Part shown: positions 36,133-45,709 of the stretch, piece after piece | Position numbering within the stretch: position 1 is the stretch's first letter | Layout: each line of letters opens with the position of its first letter | NCBI GenBank assembly: GCA_964446235.1 | Contig: CAYUNW010000004.1 | Coordinates: 1 to 64,000, forward strand | Direction: 5' to 3' | Source: CAYUNW01 sp964446235 | GTDB taxonomy: Bacteria > Patescibacteriota > Microgenomatia > 2-02-FULL-39-11 | Length of the DNA stretch: 64,000 nucleotides | Made by a program: the position numbers and the translations under genes | The notes under the pieces: generated by a model | Databases searched by the model: none | What the model was told of the DNA's origin: nothing | Seen by the model: only the letters and a program-made list of their open reading frames with translations

Positions 36133-37545
36133 ATGAAAAATAAATACTACATCACAACCACACTACCGTATGTAAACGCTGAACCTCATATAGGATTTGC
36201 TTTGGAAATTATTCAAGCTGATGTAATTGCCCGTTATAAACATTTAACCGGATATGAAACTATTTTCAATTTCGGAACAGATGAACATGGACTGAAAATA
36301 TACCGAAAAGCTATAGCAGAAAAAAAAGATCCTCAACTTTACTGTGATGAATATGCTTTAAAATTCAATAACCTAAAAAAAGCCTTGAATCTAGGATATA
36401 CACATTTTATCCGAACATCTGATAAAAAGCATATAAAAGCAGCACAAAAATTTTGGCAAATTTGTTATGCAAATGGAGATATTTATAAAAAACATTATAA
36501 AATTAAATATTGTGTCGGTTGTGAACTGGAAAAAACCGATTCGGAATTGGAAAAAGGAATTTGTCCAATCCATCCAAATCAACAAATAGAATTAATAAAT
36601 GAAGAAAACTACTTTTTCAGATTTTCCAAGTATCAGAATAAACTATTGGATTTTTATAGAAAAAATCCGGATTTCGTTATACCCCAAAATCGATATAGGG
36701 AAATCATCAATTTCGTCAAAAAAGGTCTCACAGATTTCAGTATTTCCAGATTAAAAGAAAAAATGCCTTGGGGAATTGATGTGCCTGACGATCCCAAACA
36801 TGTCATGTACGTCTGGTTTGATGCTTTGATAAATTACGTTTCAACTCTTGGATGGCCTGATAATAACAGTCAATATGATACTTTTTGGCCTGGATATCAA
36901 GTAGCCGGAAAAGACAATTTAAGACAACAAACTGCAATTTGGCAAGCAATGTTAATGTCGGCAAAACTACCAAATTCTAAACAAGTATTCATCCATGGAT
37001 TTATAACAAATAACGGTCAAAAAATAAGCAAAAGCACCGGTAATACGGTTGATCCGACAAGTATAACCGAAAAATACGGTACGGACGCATTAAGATACTA
37101 CTTATTAAGCCAAATTCCATCATATGATGATGGTGACTTTTCTATGAATAGGTTTATTGAGGTGTATAATTCCAACCTGGCTAACGGGATAGGCAATCTT
37201 GTATCCAGAATTGCTAAACTATGCGAAAAAACAGTATTATCTAAAAAAAATATGCCATCTTATGATCCAAACATCGCTGCATTACTTGATAAATACAAAT
37301 TTGACGAGGCAATGAAAATAATTTGGGATGAAATAAAAAAAACAGATATTTATCTAAACGAAAAAAAACCTTGGAAAATCCGGAATCCAAAAGATTTAAA
37401 CAATATTCTTGAAACTGCTGTTAACAAGGTAATATATATTTCATATAACCTAGCACCATTTCTACCAGAAACAGCTGATATTATTTTGAAACATTTTATG
37501 AAAACAGATTTGAAATCACTTAAACCGCTTTTTCCAAGAATTTAG
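36133..37545 (+). CDS. metG: Methionyl-tRNA synthetase
   Basis: I start it at the ATG at 36133 (470 residues); a TTG two codons earlier lies where the promoter predicts the transcript start. The HIGH-type motif is PHIGFA, the KMSKS-type motif GQKISKSTGN, and a zinc knuckle CVGCELEKTDSELEKGICPIH is present. The C-terminal tRNA-binding EMAP domain found in many bacterial enzymes is absent. tatD follows after 3 bases. Confidence 0.96.
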   Translation: MKNKYYITTTLPYVNAEPHIGFALEIIQADVIARYKHLTGYETIFNFGTDEHGLKIYRKAIAEKKDPQLYCDEYALKFNNLKKALNLGYTHFIRTSDKKHIKAAQKFWQICYANGDIYKKHYKIKYCVGCELEKTDSELEKGICPIHPNQQIELINEENYFFRFSKYQNKLLDFYRKNPDFVIPQNRYREIINFVKKGLTDFSISRLKEKMPWGIDVPDDPKHVMYVWFDALINYVSTLGWPDNNSQYDTFWPGYQVAGKDNLRQQTAIWQAMLMSAKLPNSKQVFIHGFITNNGQKISKSTGNTVDPTSITEKYGTDALRYYLLSQIPSYDDGDFSMNRFIEVYNSNLANGIGNLVSRIAKLCEKTVLSKKNMPSYDPNIAALLDKYKFDEAMKIIWDEIKKTDIYLNEKKPWKIRNPKDLNNILETAVNKVIYISYNLAPFLPETADIILKHFMKTDLKSLKPLFPRI

Positions 37546-37548
37546 TTT

Positions 37549-38349
37549 ATGCTGATAGATACTCATGCTCATTTGAATTTTCATGCTTTTGATAAAGATT
37601 TTGACCTTGTGATAAAAAGAGCTGAAGAAAAAAAAGTGAAAAAAATTATTATTCCCAGTACAAAATTAAGCTCTAGTCGAAAAGCCGTCAGTATCTGCGA
37701 AAAACACAAACAATGCTATGCAACCATTGGTATTCACCCTCATCATGTAAATGACTTAAATATAATAGGTAGTGAAAATATCTTTAAACAACTTTTAAAA
37801 ATTTCGGAGAACAAAAAAGTAATTGCTTTTGGTGAAACAGGTATCGATTACTATCATTATAAGAATTACCCGCCAATAACTGACGAAATAAAAAAAAGTC
37901 AACAGGAGTTGTTTTCAATCCATTTGGAAATTGCTGTTAGAAAAAATCTACCTCTAATTTTTCATTGCCGTAACGCTTATAAAAATATGATAGATATTCT
38001 GAAAAAATATTCAAATATTAATCGCCTTTCAGCTGTATTTCATTGTTTTGAAGGAGATAAGGACAATTTGAATGATATTCTTAATATGGGATTTTTTATC
38101 GGTATAAACGGAATTATTACCTACCCTAAAAATTATTCTATAGTCGAGTTAGTAAAATATGCAGGAGTAAAAAATATATTATTGGAAACAGATTCTCCCT
38201 ATCTTACTCCTTATCCGCATCGATCCAAACGTAATGAACCGGAAAATTTGGAATTAATTGCAAAATTTCTAGCTCAAAAACTTGGTGTTGACTTAGAAAT
38301 GTTAGAATATGAAACAGAAAAAAACACTTATAAACTTTTTAGAGTGTAG
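37549..38349 (+). CDS. tatD: TatD-family metal-dependent hydrolase
   Basis: The 266-residue TIM-barrel protein opens with LIDTHAHLNFHAFDKD and has TIGIHPHHV, FGETGIDYYHY, PLIFHCRNAY, AVFHCFEGD and LETDSPYLTP, the metal-binding His, Glu and Asp set of TatD DNases. It is probably a 3'-5' exonuclease in DNA quality control. It is co-transcribed with metG, a very common pairing in bacteria. Confidence 0.95.
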   Translation: MLIDTHAHLNFHAFDKDFDLVIKRAEEKKVKKIIIPSTKLSSSRKAVSICEKHKQCYATIGIHPHHVNDLNIIGSENIFKQLLKISENKKVIAFGETGIDYYHYKNYPPITDEIKKSQQELFSIHLEIAVRKNLPLIFHCRNAYKNMIDILKKYSNINRLSAVFHCFEGDKDNLNDILNMGFFIGINGIITYPKNYSIVELVKYAGVKNILLETDSPYLTPYPHRSKRNEPENLELIAKFLAQKLGVDLEMLEYETEKNTYKLFRV

Positions 38350-38359
38350 CTTATTATTA

Positions 38360-38368
38360 TGCTAAAAT
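38360..38368 (+). promoter_or_regulatory. Extended -10 of the glycan operon
   Basis: TGC-TAAAAT lies 9 bases before the ATG at 38378; leaderless or with a leader of about two bases. Confidence 0.5.
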
Positions 38369-38377
38369 ACCCTCATA

Positions 38378-39862
38378 ATGTATAGTATATTTTGTAAATA
38401 TCCCAAAACTATAATCAGATTATTGGAAATTATTTTCCCTTTCATAACTTGGTTTTTACTTACTATGCCAATTTGGTTATCTTTTTACCATCCGGCAGTA
38501 GTCGCATATTTTATTCTGACTTTTAATGTTTATTTTTTTTATAAATCTTTTATGGCAACTGTACTTTCAACTTGGTCTTATTTCAAGTTACAAAAACTTT
38601 CAAAAATAGATTGGTTAAAACTTTCAAAAAAACTATCCGGTTTTAAACATTTACACCATATAGTATTAATTGCAAATTATAAAGAAGGACAGGAAAAAGT
38701 AGATAAAACACTAGAAATTTTATCTCAACAGGATTACCCAGTAAAAAGAATTTTCGTAATTTTAGCGATGGAAGAACGAGAAGGTCAACAAGCTCGTGAC
38801 AGGGCAGAATTTTTGATAAAAAAATACAAAAATATTTTCGGATTAATAAGCGCCACGTTTCATCCTCAGCTTAAAAATGAAGTAATCGGTAAAGCCAGTA
38901 ATTCCGCTTGGGCTGCCCGTTATGCTACAAAAATTATCAAAGAGAAAAAAATGAATTTGGATTATGTAACGATTACATCCTGTGATGCAGATTCGTTAAT
39001 GCCAAAAAAATATTTTTCTTATTTATCATATCTTTTTCTATCAGATAAAGACAGATTTTTTCATTTCTACTGGGCACCGGTCCTTCTTTACAGTAATTTC
39101 TGGGAAATACCCTTACCGATTAGAATTCAAGCAACTATTTCAAGCATTTCAAGACTTGCGGCTTTATCAAAGCCAGATAATTTAATTCAAATTTCCACTT
39201 ACTCCGCATCCCTGAAAATGATTGAAAAAATTGGATACTGGGATACAGATATAATCCCCGAAGACTGGCATGTTTTTTTACAAGCCTTTTTTAAACTTGG
39301 CGAAAAAGTTAAAACGATCCCGATATATTTGATAATAACCAGAGATGCCGTTAATAACAGAAGTATCTTAAAAACATTCAAATCCCGTTATGAACAGGAA
39401 AAAAGATGGGCTTGGGGTATTACAGATGTACCTTATGCAATTTATAAATTTTTTACTACACCTCATATTCCTATCGTTCCAAAATTTTTTAGAGTATTAT
39501 TCGTTATAGAAACTCATCTTCTTTGGCCAATAGCTTTTTTTATCTTGACTGTCAGTGCTTCAATACCGGGTCTAATCAATCCAAATTTTGCTAGAACGGC
39601 ATTGGGGCATAACTTGCCAAAATTGTCCGGTTTTATACTGACAATCACCACGGCTTTTCTTTTGATCTTAATAACACTTGATGCAAAATCAAGACCTAAA
39701 AGACCTGCTAATTATTCAATAGCAAAAACACCACTTTTGATTTTTCAATGGTTTCTATTACCTATCGTATCATTCTTTTTTTCATCTTTACCGGCATTGG
39801 AAGCACATACAAGACTGATGATCGGGAAAAGATTAGAATATAAAGTAACTGAAAAAATATAG
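38378..39862 (+). CDS. Membrane glycosyltransferase family 2 (cellulose synthase-like)
   Basis: The 494-residue protein has two N-terminal helices, a GT2 catalytic domain with HIVLIANYKEGQEKVDKTLE, TSCDADSLMPKKYFSYL, IIPEDWHVFLQAFF and the QxxRW-like RYEQEKRWAWG, then three to four C-terminal helices. It would build or extrude an extracellular polysaccharide. It is first of a four-gene operon of envelope glycan genes. Confidence 0.85.
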   Translation: MYSIFCKYPKTIIRLLEIIFPFITWFLLTMPIWLSFYHPAVVAYFILTFNVYFFYKSFMATVLSTWSYFKLQKLSKIDWLKLSKKLSGFKHLHHIVLIANYKEGQEKVDKTLEILSQQDYPVKRIFVILAMEEREGQQARDRAEFLIKKYKNIFGLISATFHPQLKNEVIGKASNSAWAARYATKIIKEKKMNLDYVTITSCDADSLMPKKYFSYLSYLFLSDKDRFFHFYWAPVLLYSNFWEIPLPIRIQATISSISRLAALSKPDNLIQISTYSASLKMIEKIGYWDTDIIPEDWHVFLQAFFKLGEKVKTIPIYLIITRDAVNNRSILKTFKSRYEQEKRWAWGITDVPYAIYKFFTTPHIPIVPKFFRVLFVIETHLLWPIAFFILTVSASIPGLINPNFARTALGHNLPKLSGFILTITTAFLLILITLDAKSRPKRPANYSIAKTPLLIFQWFLLPIVSFFFSSLPALEAHTRLMIGKRLEYKVTEKI

Positions 39863-39867
39863 AAACG

Positions 39868-41154
39868 ATGAATAATCTGATAAATTTATTTTTATACAAT
39901 ACTCCGATATTTTACTTTATCCAATCCATTTGGCGTGATGAAGCATTCTCTTATTTCATGGCAAAAAACAGTATTTCCGATATTATAATTAAAACTGCAA
40001 GTGATTTTAATCCGCCTTTATATTATATCTTGCTACATTTTTGGATTACCATATTCGGAAGAACGGATATTCTCTTAAAACTTTTGTCTTTTAGTGCACA
40101 TTTGCTTACTGTTTATTATGCTTATCTATTATCAAAAAAAATATTTTCCAGAAAATTCAGTGTGTTTGTATGTTTATTTACATTGTTTAATCCGATGCTA
40201 ATATATTATGCGTTTGAAATTAGAATGTATGCCTTATATGCTCTATTTACTCTATGTTCTTTGTATTATTTTATCATTAAAAAATGGAATCATTATCTAT
40301 TGGTTAATGTTTTTGGACTATACACACATTCTTTCTTTATTTTTGTTCCAGTATCTTTTTTTGTTTGGAATTTAATTTATTCAAAAAAATACAAAGAACT
40401 ATATCTGATATTCAAACCTGTACTTTTTTTTCTTCCCTGGATACCGGTTATAATCAATCAATTCATCAGATCAAAGAATTCTTGGATATTTCCTGTAGAT
40501 AAACAACTAATACAATCTTCTCTAGGTAATCTATTTACTAATTACGAAGGAACCCCGGGAACACTATGGACAAAAACAGCTATAGTCTCCTTAATTATAT
40601 TATTTTTCATTATTTACGGTTTTTACAAAAATAGAAAAATGTCGCTTTTATTAAATATTCCTATTTTTCTCCCATTGTCATTTATTTTAACTTACTCTGT
40701 GATAAAACGACCAATTTATGTCAATCGATATCTTATCTTCATCACCGTTTTTGAAATTATTGCATTATCTTATTCTATTTATTTGGTAAAAAATAAAATT
40801 ATTAGAAATACTATTGCGGCTATAACTTTCGTTTTCATAATATTTTTTAATATTTATATAACTCCTTTTCATAAAAAAACAGATTTCAAAACATTATTCT
40901 TAGAAATCAACAAGATTGCTCAAGAAAACGATTTTGTATATGCAAAAACACCGATTGCTTTTTTGGAATCGGCGTATTATTTTAAAAATGAAAATAAGGT
41001 TTTTATTTATAATCCCGATAATATTTCAATACCTGAGTATATTGGGATTACGGTAACCTTTAATAATATTTCAAAAACGGAATTTCCGAATGCAAATAAA
41101 ACATATCTTATAACTGATGATGCAAATTATTCTGTATTTATCAGGAATCAATAA
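39868..41154 (+). CDS. GT-C fold membrane glycosyltransferase (ArnT/PMT-like)
   Basis: The 428-residue protein has about ten membrane helices. The first outer loop motif SIWRDEAFSYFMAKNS and the FNPPLYYILLHFW block are typical of the GT39/ArnT-like clan, which uses polyprenyl-phosphate sugars. The acceptor is unknown. It starts 5 bases after the GT2 gene and overlaps the next gene by one base (TAATG). Confidence 0.78.
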   Translation: MNNLINLFLYNTPIFYFIQSIWRDEAFSYFMAKNSISDIIIKTASDFNPPLYYILLHFWITIFGRTDILLKLLSFSAHLLTVYYAYLLSKKIFSRKFSVFVCLFTLFNPMLIYYAFEIRMYALYALFTLCSLYYFIIKKWNHYLLVNVFGLYTHSFFIFVPVSFFVWNLIYSKKYKELYLIFKPVLFFLPWIPVIINQFIRSKNSWIFPVDKQLIQSSLGNLFTNYEGTPGTLWTKTAIVSLIILFFIIYGFYKNRKMSLLLNIPIFLPLSFILTYSVIKRPIYVNRYLIFITVFEIIALSYSIYLVKNKIIRNTIAAITFVFIIFFNIYITPFHKKTDFKTLFLEINKIAQENDFVYAKTPIAFLESAYYFKNENKVFIYNPDNISIPEYIGITVTFNNISKTEFPNANKTYLITDDANYSVFIRNQ

Positions 41155-41516
41155 TGATAAAAAATACTTTTTTACTGATACCTCTACACGAAGATAAAAT
41201 CATAAATAAATCAACTAAATTGTTTTTAATCATAATAATTGCTTATCTTGTAATCTTTATCTGGAAATGGAAATATTTACCACCTGAACTGCCTTTATTT
41301 TACTCACACATACCTGGGAATACCCAATTAGGTACCCCTATAGATATATTGATACTACCTTTTTTATCTATCTTTTTTTTCACTTTAAATTATATAATTG
41401 CGTGTTTTATTTATAAAAAATCGGTTTTTTCTTCAAAAATTTCGGTGCTTATCGGACTTACAGTATCTTCTTTTCTTTTATACAGTTTTATAAAAATTGT
41501 TTTTCTTATAACATAA
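41154..41516 (+). CDS. Small membrane protein of the glycan operon
   Basis: The 120-residue protein has three membrane helices (about 24-40, 62-82, 93-115) separated by LPPELPLFYSHIPGNTQLGTP, a proline-rich loop that I recognise as recurring in CPR hypothetical proteins. No function known. TAATG overlaps on both sides show it is translated together with the two glycosyltransferase genes. Confidence 0.65.
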   Translation: MIKNTFLLIPLHEDKIINKSTKLFLIIIIAYLVIFIWKWKYLPPELPLFYSHIPGNTQLGTPIDILILPFLSIFFFTLNYIIACFIYKKSVFSSKISVLIGLTVSSFLLYSFIKIVFLIT

Positions 41517-42574
41517 TGTATTTAAATATTTTACTGATTATAATTGGATCTTTTACAATCACTTATTTTTTTACCCCTATAACGATAAAAATTGCCAATA
41601 TGTTCGGATTGATTGATGATCCTGAAAAAAGAAAACATCCTGCTCATACACATACCAACGTTATACCTAGAGCAGGCGGCGTCCCGCTTTTTTTGGGAAT
41701 ATTTTTAACCGCTGTTTTTTTCATTTACCCTAATAATCAATTTATCTCGTTGATTTTAGGATCATTATTTTTAATTCTATTGGGAATCTGGGATGATAAA
41801 AAAGATCTTTCGCCTTATTTAAGATTCATATTTAATTTGATTATTGCTCTATTAATAATCAATGCAGGAATTACAATTCCCTATATAACTAATCCTTTCG
41901 GAGGCATTCTGAATTTTCAATCAATAAATATTAGTTTATTTGGTCTTTCTCTAGACAAAATATTTACTATGCTTTTTATTGTATGGACAATGAATATAGT
42001 TGGATGGTCTGGAGGAGTTGATGGTCAACTTCCAGGTTTTGTATCGATCTCATCATTGGTGATTGGAATATTATCAATTAGATATGCAAATGTCGATCCT
42101 TTACAGCTACCGGTAACTTATTTATCATTTGCGACGTTCGGTGCGTTTTTAGGATTTTTACCATGGAATTTCTATCCTCAAAAAATAATGCCTGGATATG
42201 GCGGAAAAACTCTAGCAGGGTTTATGCTTTCTGTATTATCAATTCTTTCATTCTCAAAATTAGGAACAATGCTTTTAGTTTTAGCAGTTCCCATCACAGA
42301 TTCATTTTTTATGCTTTTTAAAAGAATCCTTTCAGGAAAATCTCCTGTCTGGGCTTCTTCAGATCATTTACATCATCATCTGTTGAAGTTAGGTTGGAAT
42401 AAAAAGAAAATCGCAACCTTCTATATTTTATTATCTGCGATATTTGGGATTATGGCGCTTTTTTTAAACAGTCAGCAAAAAATTTTTGCGATAGTTTTAA
42501 TTTTTACTTTAATATTTGCATTTATTGTCTGGATAAATTATTTCAGAAAACTCAATAAAGAATCAAGAGAATAA
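41516..42574 (+). CDS. Undecaprenyl-phosphate N-acetylhexosamine-1-phosphate transferase (WecA/TagO family)
   Basis: The 352-residue polytopic membrane protein shows HTHTNVIPRAGGVPLFLGI, GIWDDKKDLSP, the cytoplasmic loop with NIVGWSGGVDGQLPGF, then PITDSFFMLFKRILSGKSPVWASSDHLHHHLLKLGW, holding the Asp and His residues of the family. It starts synthesis of a polyprenyl-linked glycan. Being in the same operon as GT2 and GT-C enzymes supports a surface polysaccharide role. Confidence 0.92.
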   Translation: MYLNILLIIIGSFTITYFFTPITIKIANMFGLIDDPEKRKHPAHTHTNVIPRAGGVPLFLGIFLTAVFFIYPNNQFISLILGSLFLILLGIWDDKKDLSPYLRFIFNLIIALLIINAGITIPYITNPFGGILNFQSINISLFGLSLDKIFTMLFIVWTMNIVGWSGGVDGQLPGFVSISSLVIGILSIRYANVDPLQLPVTYLSFATFGAFLGFLPWNFYPQKIMPGYGGKTLAGFMLSVLSILSFSKLGTMLLVLAVPITDSFFMLFKRILSGKSPVWASSDHLHHHLLKLGWNKKKIATFYILLSAIFGIMALFLNSQQKIFAIVLIFTLIFAFIVWINYFRKLNKESRE

Positions 42575-43438
42575 TTATTCACCTGAAACTTCTGCATATC
42601 TGGAAGAAATCCACCCTTCTTTACCCTCTTCATAAGCAATTTTATACCAACCTGACTGTTCCTCTAGTAATGTAAATTTTTCTCCTGGTTTTATTTGAGT
42701 TAATTCGGATGATGAGGTAGAAGGACCGCTTCTTACTCTGAGAAATCCTGTCGGAGTATCTTTGATTGTCACTACTTTGTCAATACTACTCTCTTTTTTT
42801 TCAGTAGTATCAGCTGATTGCTGATTATTATCTGTACCGGTCGGATTTGCTGTCGGCCTTGGTCCTTCGGAAGTTATTCCTAATTGAACATTAACAGTAA
42901 GTTTGTAACCCGAACTAACCTGTACCCGAATAGTTTTACTGATATAACCGGGCGCATTTACAGCAATTTCATGTTCTCCTGTTATCACATCTCGTATTAC
43001 TAAGGGTGTAATTCCTTTTTCTTGACCATCCAGTAAAATTACCGCAGCTTCAGGTTGTGTCACAACAGCAATCTGTGCTTCAGTGCCTTGAATTTTTTCC
43101 AAAGATATAACTTCTAATGAACTTGTCAACTCACTTGGGCCGAATTCCCGTCTGACGTATGTCTGAAAAGACGGAACAATCATTACTTTTCCTTGCCAAC
43201 TGACTGTCTGATCAGAAGTTTGTTCGGGAATCAATTTCACAACCAGTTCACCAGGGGAAATTCGATCTTGATAATCTGTATTACCAACCAATTTTTCATT
43301 TATAAATACACTTGCCTTAATATTAGAAGTAATTTTTAATCCACCTTTGGGTTGGAAACTTTTTGTAAATAGAGTATACAAACCAAAAATCAAAGCTATA
43401 AATACGATCAAAATGATAAAAAATATTTTCCTATTCAT
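42575..43438 (-). CDS. PEGA and SH3 domain membrane-anchored protein
   Basis: The 287-residue protein has an N-terminal membrane helix (about 5-22), a first PEGA-like beta domain (about 33-110), a second clear PEGA domain (about 124-185, AAVILLDGQEKGITPLVIRD), a Ser/Thr/Asn linker and a bacterial SH3 domain (about 228-284, GFLRVRSGPSTSSSELTQIKPG). It probably binds the cell wall. It converges with the WecA-like gene, which ends one base away. Confidence 0.85.
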   Translation of the reverse strand: MNRKIFFIILIVFIALIFGLYTLFTKSFQPKGGLKITSNIKASVFINEKLVGNTDYQDRISPGELVVKLIPEQTSDQTVSWQGKVMIVPSFQTYVRREFGPSELTSSLEVISLEKIQGTEAQIAVVTQPEAAVILLDGQEKGITPLVIRDVITGEHEIAVNAPGYISKTIRVQVSSGYKLTVNVQLGITSEGPRPTANPTGTDNNQQSADTTEKKESSIDKVVTIKDTPTGFLRVRSGPSTSSSELTQIKPGEKFTLLEEQSGWYKIAYEEGKEGWISSRYAEVSGE

Positions 43439-43488
43439 AAGTTAGGCTTAATATAGCATTTCAACATATATAATATCAAGATAACCAC

Positions 43489-43518
43489 TTGACAAATTAG
43501 CACTCTTTATGATAGACT
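43489..43518 (+). promoter_or_regulatory. hsp20 promoter
   Basis: TTGACA (43489-43494) and TAGACT (43513-43518) are 18 bases apart. CIRCE covers most of the spacer and -10. Confidence 0.65.
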
Positions 43519-43523
43519 GCTAA
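43497..43523 (+). promoter_or_regulatory. CIRCE operator of hsp20
   Basis: TTAGCACTC-N9-GACTGCTAA: the left arm is perfect and the right arm has the same single change as the hrcA CIRCE. It lies 22 bases before the hsp20 start. Confidence 0.94.
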
Positions 43524-43544
43524 TTATAAAGGAGGTGATATATT

Positions 43545-43973
43545 ATGTCCATAATCAGATTGAGACCATTTTCTCCTTGGGCTACAAATCGAATACCAAG
43601 TTTCTGGGATGAAGAGGAAGACTGGCCTCAAATACAAGTTACCGAAGGGCTAGATGTTTATGAAACAGACACAGATGTTATCGTAAAAGCGGCTGTACCC
43701 GGAGTACCTGCGGAAAAAGTAGATGTTACTTTTGAAGATGGCGTTCTGCGAATCAAAGCTCAAATTGAAGAAACTAAAGAAGAGAAAGATAAAAAGAAAG
43801 TTGTTTATAAACAGCAAAAAATGAGCTCTTTTGATTACACCACTACTCTTCCTAGAGCAGTAGACGGTAATAAAATCTCAGCTGAAGTAAATGATGGTGT
43901 TGTTACAATCAAAGCTCCGATTGCCCAAGAGGCAAAACCTAAAAAAATATCGGTTAAAACCAAAACAAAGTAA
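43545..43973 (+). CDS. Small heat shock protein Hsp20
   Basis: The 142-residue alpha-crystallin-domain chaperone has VYETDTDVIVKAAVPGVPAEKVDVTFEDGVLRIKA and near the end SAEVNDGVVTIKAPI, the conserved core strands. It holds unfolded proteins for the DnaK system. A strong Shine-Dalgarno site (aaaggaggtgat) precedes the ATG. Expression should be controlled by HrcA through the CIRCE site. Confidence 0.97.
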   Translation: MSIIRLRPFSPWATNRIPSFWDEEEDWPQIQVTEGLDVYETDTDVIVKAAVPGVPAEKVDVTFEDGVLRIKAQIEETKEEKDKKKVVYKQQKMSSFDYTTTLPRAVDGNKISAEVNDGVVTIKAPIAQEAKPKKISVKTKTK

Positions 43974-43989
43974 TTATTCACCAATATAT

Positions 43990-44018
43990 AAAACCCCGTA
44001 GTTTTTTTACGGGGTTTT
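43990..44018 (+). terminator. Intrinsic terminator of hsp20
   Basis: AAAACCCCGTA and TACGGGGTTTT pair around a GTTTTTT loop and run into a T-rich stretch, 17 bases after the stop. Confidence 0.95.
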
Positions 44019-44107
44019 TATATAAAAAGTAAATGATTAATATCATGTTAAATTGGTATGAATATTTTCTTGTTTGTACCAGATGTTGATTAAATCTTGG
44101 AGATATA

Positions 44108-44434
44108 TTATTCCATTTCATTAACTAACCACTGATAGTATTTTTGAAAAATATCTTTTACAGATATTGATAATATACAAGGATTTTCATAGGAATGAAT
44201 TTTCAATACTTCACTTTGGATTTTCCTGTAATTTTCTTCAACTGATTTAATTATCAATATCGATTCGCTTGATTTTTCAATTCTTTTTGAACCAACCGGC
44301 CATAAATACATAGAGTTCATTTTTGGAATTACATTCACACAACCGCAAAGATTTTTTTTTAAAAGCAATTCTCCAATTTTCTCTGCTTCTTTTTCACTTG
44401 AACAAGTAACATAAATTAATATTATTTTTTTCAT
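44108..44434 (-). CDS. cutA: CutA1-family divalent cation tolerance protein
   Basis: I start it at the ATG at 44434 (108 residues). IYVTCSSEKEAEKIGELLLKK, the conserved CVNVIPKMNSMYLWPVGSKRIEKSSE and IKIHSYENPCIL-like SYENPCILSI blocks are those of the trimeric CutA fold. Copper tolerance was proposed for the family, but the cell role is unclear. An extended -10 TGT-TATAAT ends 6 bases before the ATG. Confidence 0.92.
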   Translation of the reverse strand: MKKIILIYVTCSSEKEAEKIGELLLKKNLCGCVNVIPKMNSMYLWPVGSKRIEKSSESILIIKSVEENYRKIQSEVLKIHSYENPCILSISVKDIFQKYYQWLVNEME

Positions 44435-44440
44435 AATACA

Positions 44441-44449
44441 ATTATAACA
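44441..44449 (-). promoter_or_regulatory. Extended -10 of cutA
   Basis: TGT-TATAAT on the minus strand, 6 bases before the ATG; likely leaderless. Confidence 0.6.
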
Positions 44450-44451
44450 GT

Positions 44452-44480
44452 TTGAATTTATATACATATCTATATATAAT
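44452..44480 (+). promoter_or_regulatory. Promoter of the bactofilin-like gene
   Basis: TTGAAT (44452-44457), a 17-base spacer and TATAAT (44475-44480) lie 8 bases before the ATG. Confidence 0.7.
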
Positions 44481-44488
44481 TAACCAAA

Positions 44489-45643
44489 ATGAAAAAAATT
44501 ATTCTTCATTTAATTATTTTCATCTTATCTTTACCTTTTTTATTCCCCAAAAATGTAAATGCTATTAAAATAATTACAGATTCAAAGACAAAAATAAGTA
44601 GCCTTGAGGAAATTGATGACAGTTTACTTATCGCTGGAGACGATGTTGAAATAAGAGGCTTGATAAACGGCGATCTGTTTTGTGCCGGTCAAGATATTTC
44701 AATTTCAGCAGATATTAAAGGTGATGTTATCTGCGTTGGACAATATCTCACTATCACAAACAGCAATATTGAAGGAGATGTCAGAATTGCCGGACAAAAT
44801 GTATCAACCGATGGTTATATTGGGAAAAATGCGACAATTTTCGGACAAACTATAAATCACAATGCAAAAACACTGGGCGAAGTTATTTTTGGAGCACAAA
44901 AAATCAATCTCAATGGCAATATAGGAAAATCAGTTTTAGGGGGAGCTGAAACAGTAAAAATTGATAGTGTAATTTCTAAAAATATAAATATATGGACAAA
45001 TAACTTAACTATTGATGACAATGCGGTTATAGAAGGTACGCTTGAATACCATAGTGAAAATGAAGCTTATATTTCTCAAGGAGCAAATTTGGTAATAAAA
45101 CCTAATCATATAATTCCTGAAAAAGAGATAAAAAAAGGAGAAAAACCCTTTTATTCGAACATCAAACCAGCAATGAGTTTGGAAAATAAAATAAAATCCT
45201 TTTTGGTATTTTTGACATTAAGTATAATATTGGCAATTTTTTTTGGTAATACTTTAACTAAAATTACAAAATATATAATATTTCAAAGAGCTAAAACACT
45301 TGGAATAGGCTTTTTGATATTCTTTTTAACTCCTTTGCTTATAATTTCTCTTCTTATAAGCATTATCGGTATTCCAATATCGATTTTGTTATTGTTTCTA
45401 TATATTCTTGCATTAATTTTTTCAAGAATTATCACGGCTATAACATTGGGAATTATTTTTTATGAAAATTTAAGCAAAAGAAAAACTAACTCAATCATTA
45501 TTTCTTCAATCCTTGGGATTAGTATATCTTGGCTTGCTTTTTCTGTTCCTTATATCGGATGGATATTAAGTTTTTTGTCAATTATCTGGGGATTGGGTAG
45601 TATTTATTATATTTTCAGACCTCCAAAATTAAAAAAGAAATAA
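44489..45643 (+). CDS. Secreted bactofilin-like beta-helix domain with C-terminal membrane helices
   Basis: The 384-residue protein has a signal peptide (about 1-25, ending in NVNA), then a repetitive beta-helix of the polymer-forming (bactofilin) type (about 35-200) with recurring G-D/N-hydrophobic strands such as GDVICVGQYLTITNSNIEGDVRIAGQ. A charged linker and four membrane helices follow (about 230-380). The beta-helix would lie outside the cell. This order differs from cytosolic bactofilins. Function unknown; a surface scaffold is possible. Confidence 0.75.
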   Translation: MKKIILHLIIFILSLPFLFPKNVNAIKIITDSKTKISSLEEIDDSLLIAGDDVEIRGLINGDLFCAGQDISISADIKGDVICVGQYLTITNSNIEGDVRIAGQNVSTDGYIGKNATIFGQTINHNAKTLGEVIFGAQKINLNGNIGKSVLGGAETVKIDSVISKNINIWTNNLTIDDNAVIEGTLEYHSENEAYISQGANLVIKPNHIIPEKEIKKGEKPFYSNIKPAMSLENKIKSFLVFLTLSIILAIFFGNTLTKITKYIIFQRAKTLGIGFLIFFLTPLLIISLLISIIGIPISILLLFLYILALIFSRIITAITLGIIFYENLSKRKTNSIIISSILGISISWLAFSVPYIGWILSFLSIIWGLGSIYYIFRPPKLKKK

Positions 45644-45709
45644 TTATTTTTTATATATTTTTTGTCTGTTTTGATCAATTATCACCTACGGGTTACTTTT
45701 GAATATATT

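Noticed and set aside
43508..43513. TATGAT as the hsp20 -10 box
   Set aside because: It is only 13 bases from TTGACA; TAGACT at 43513-43518 gives an 18-base spacer.
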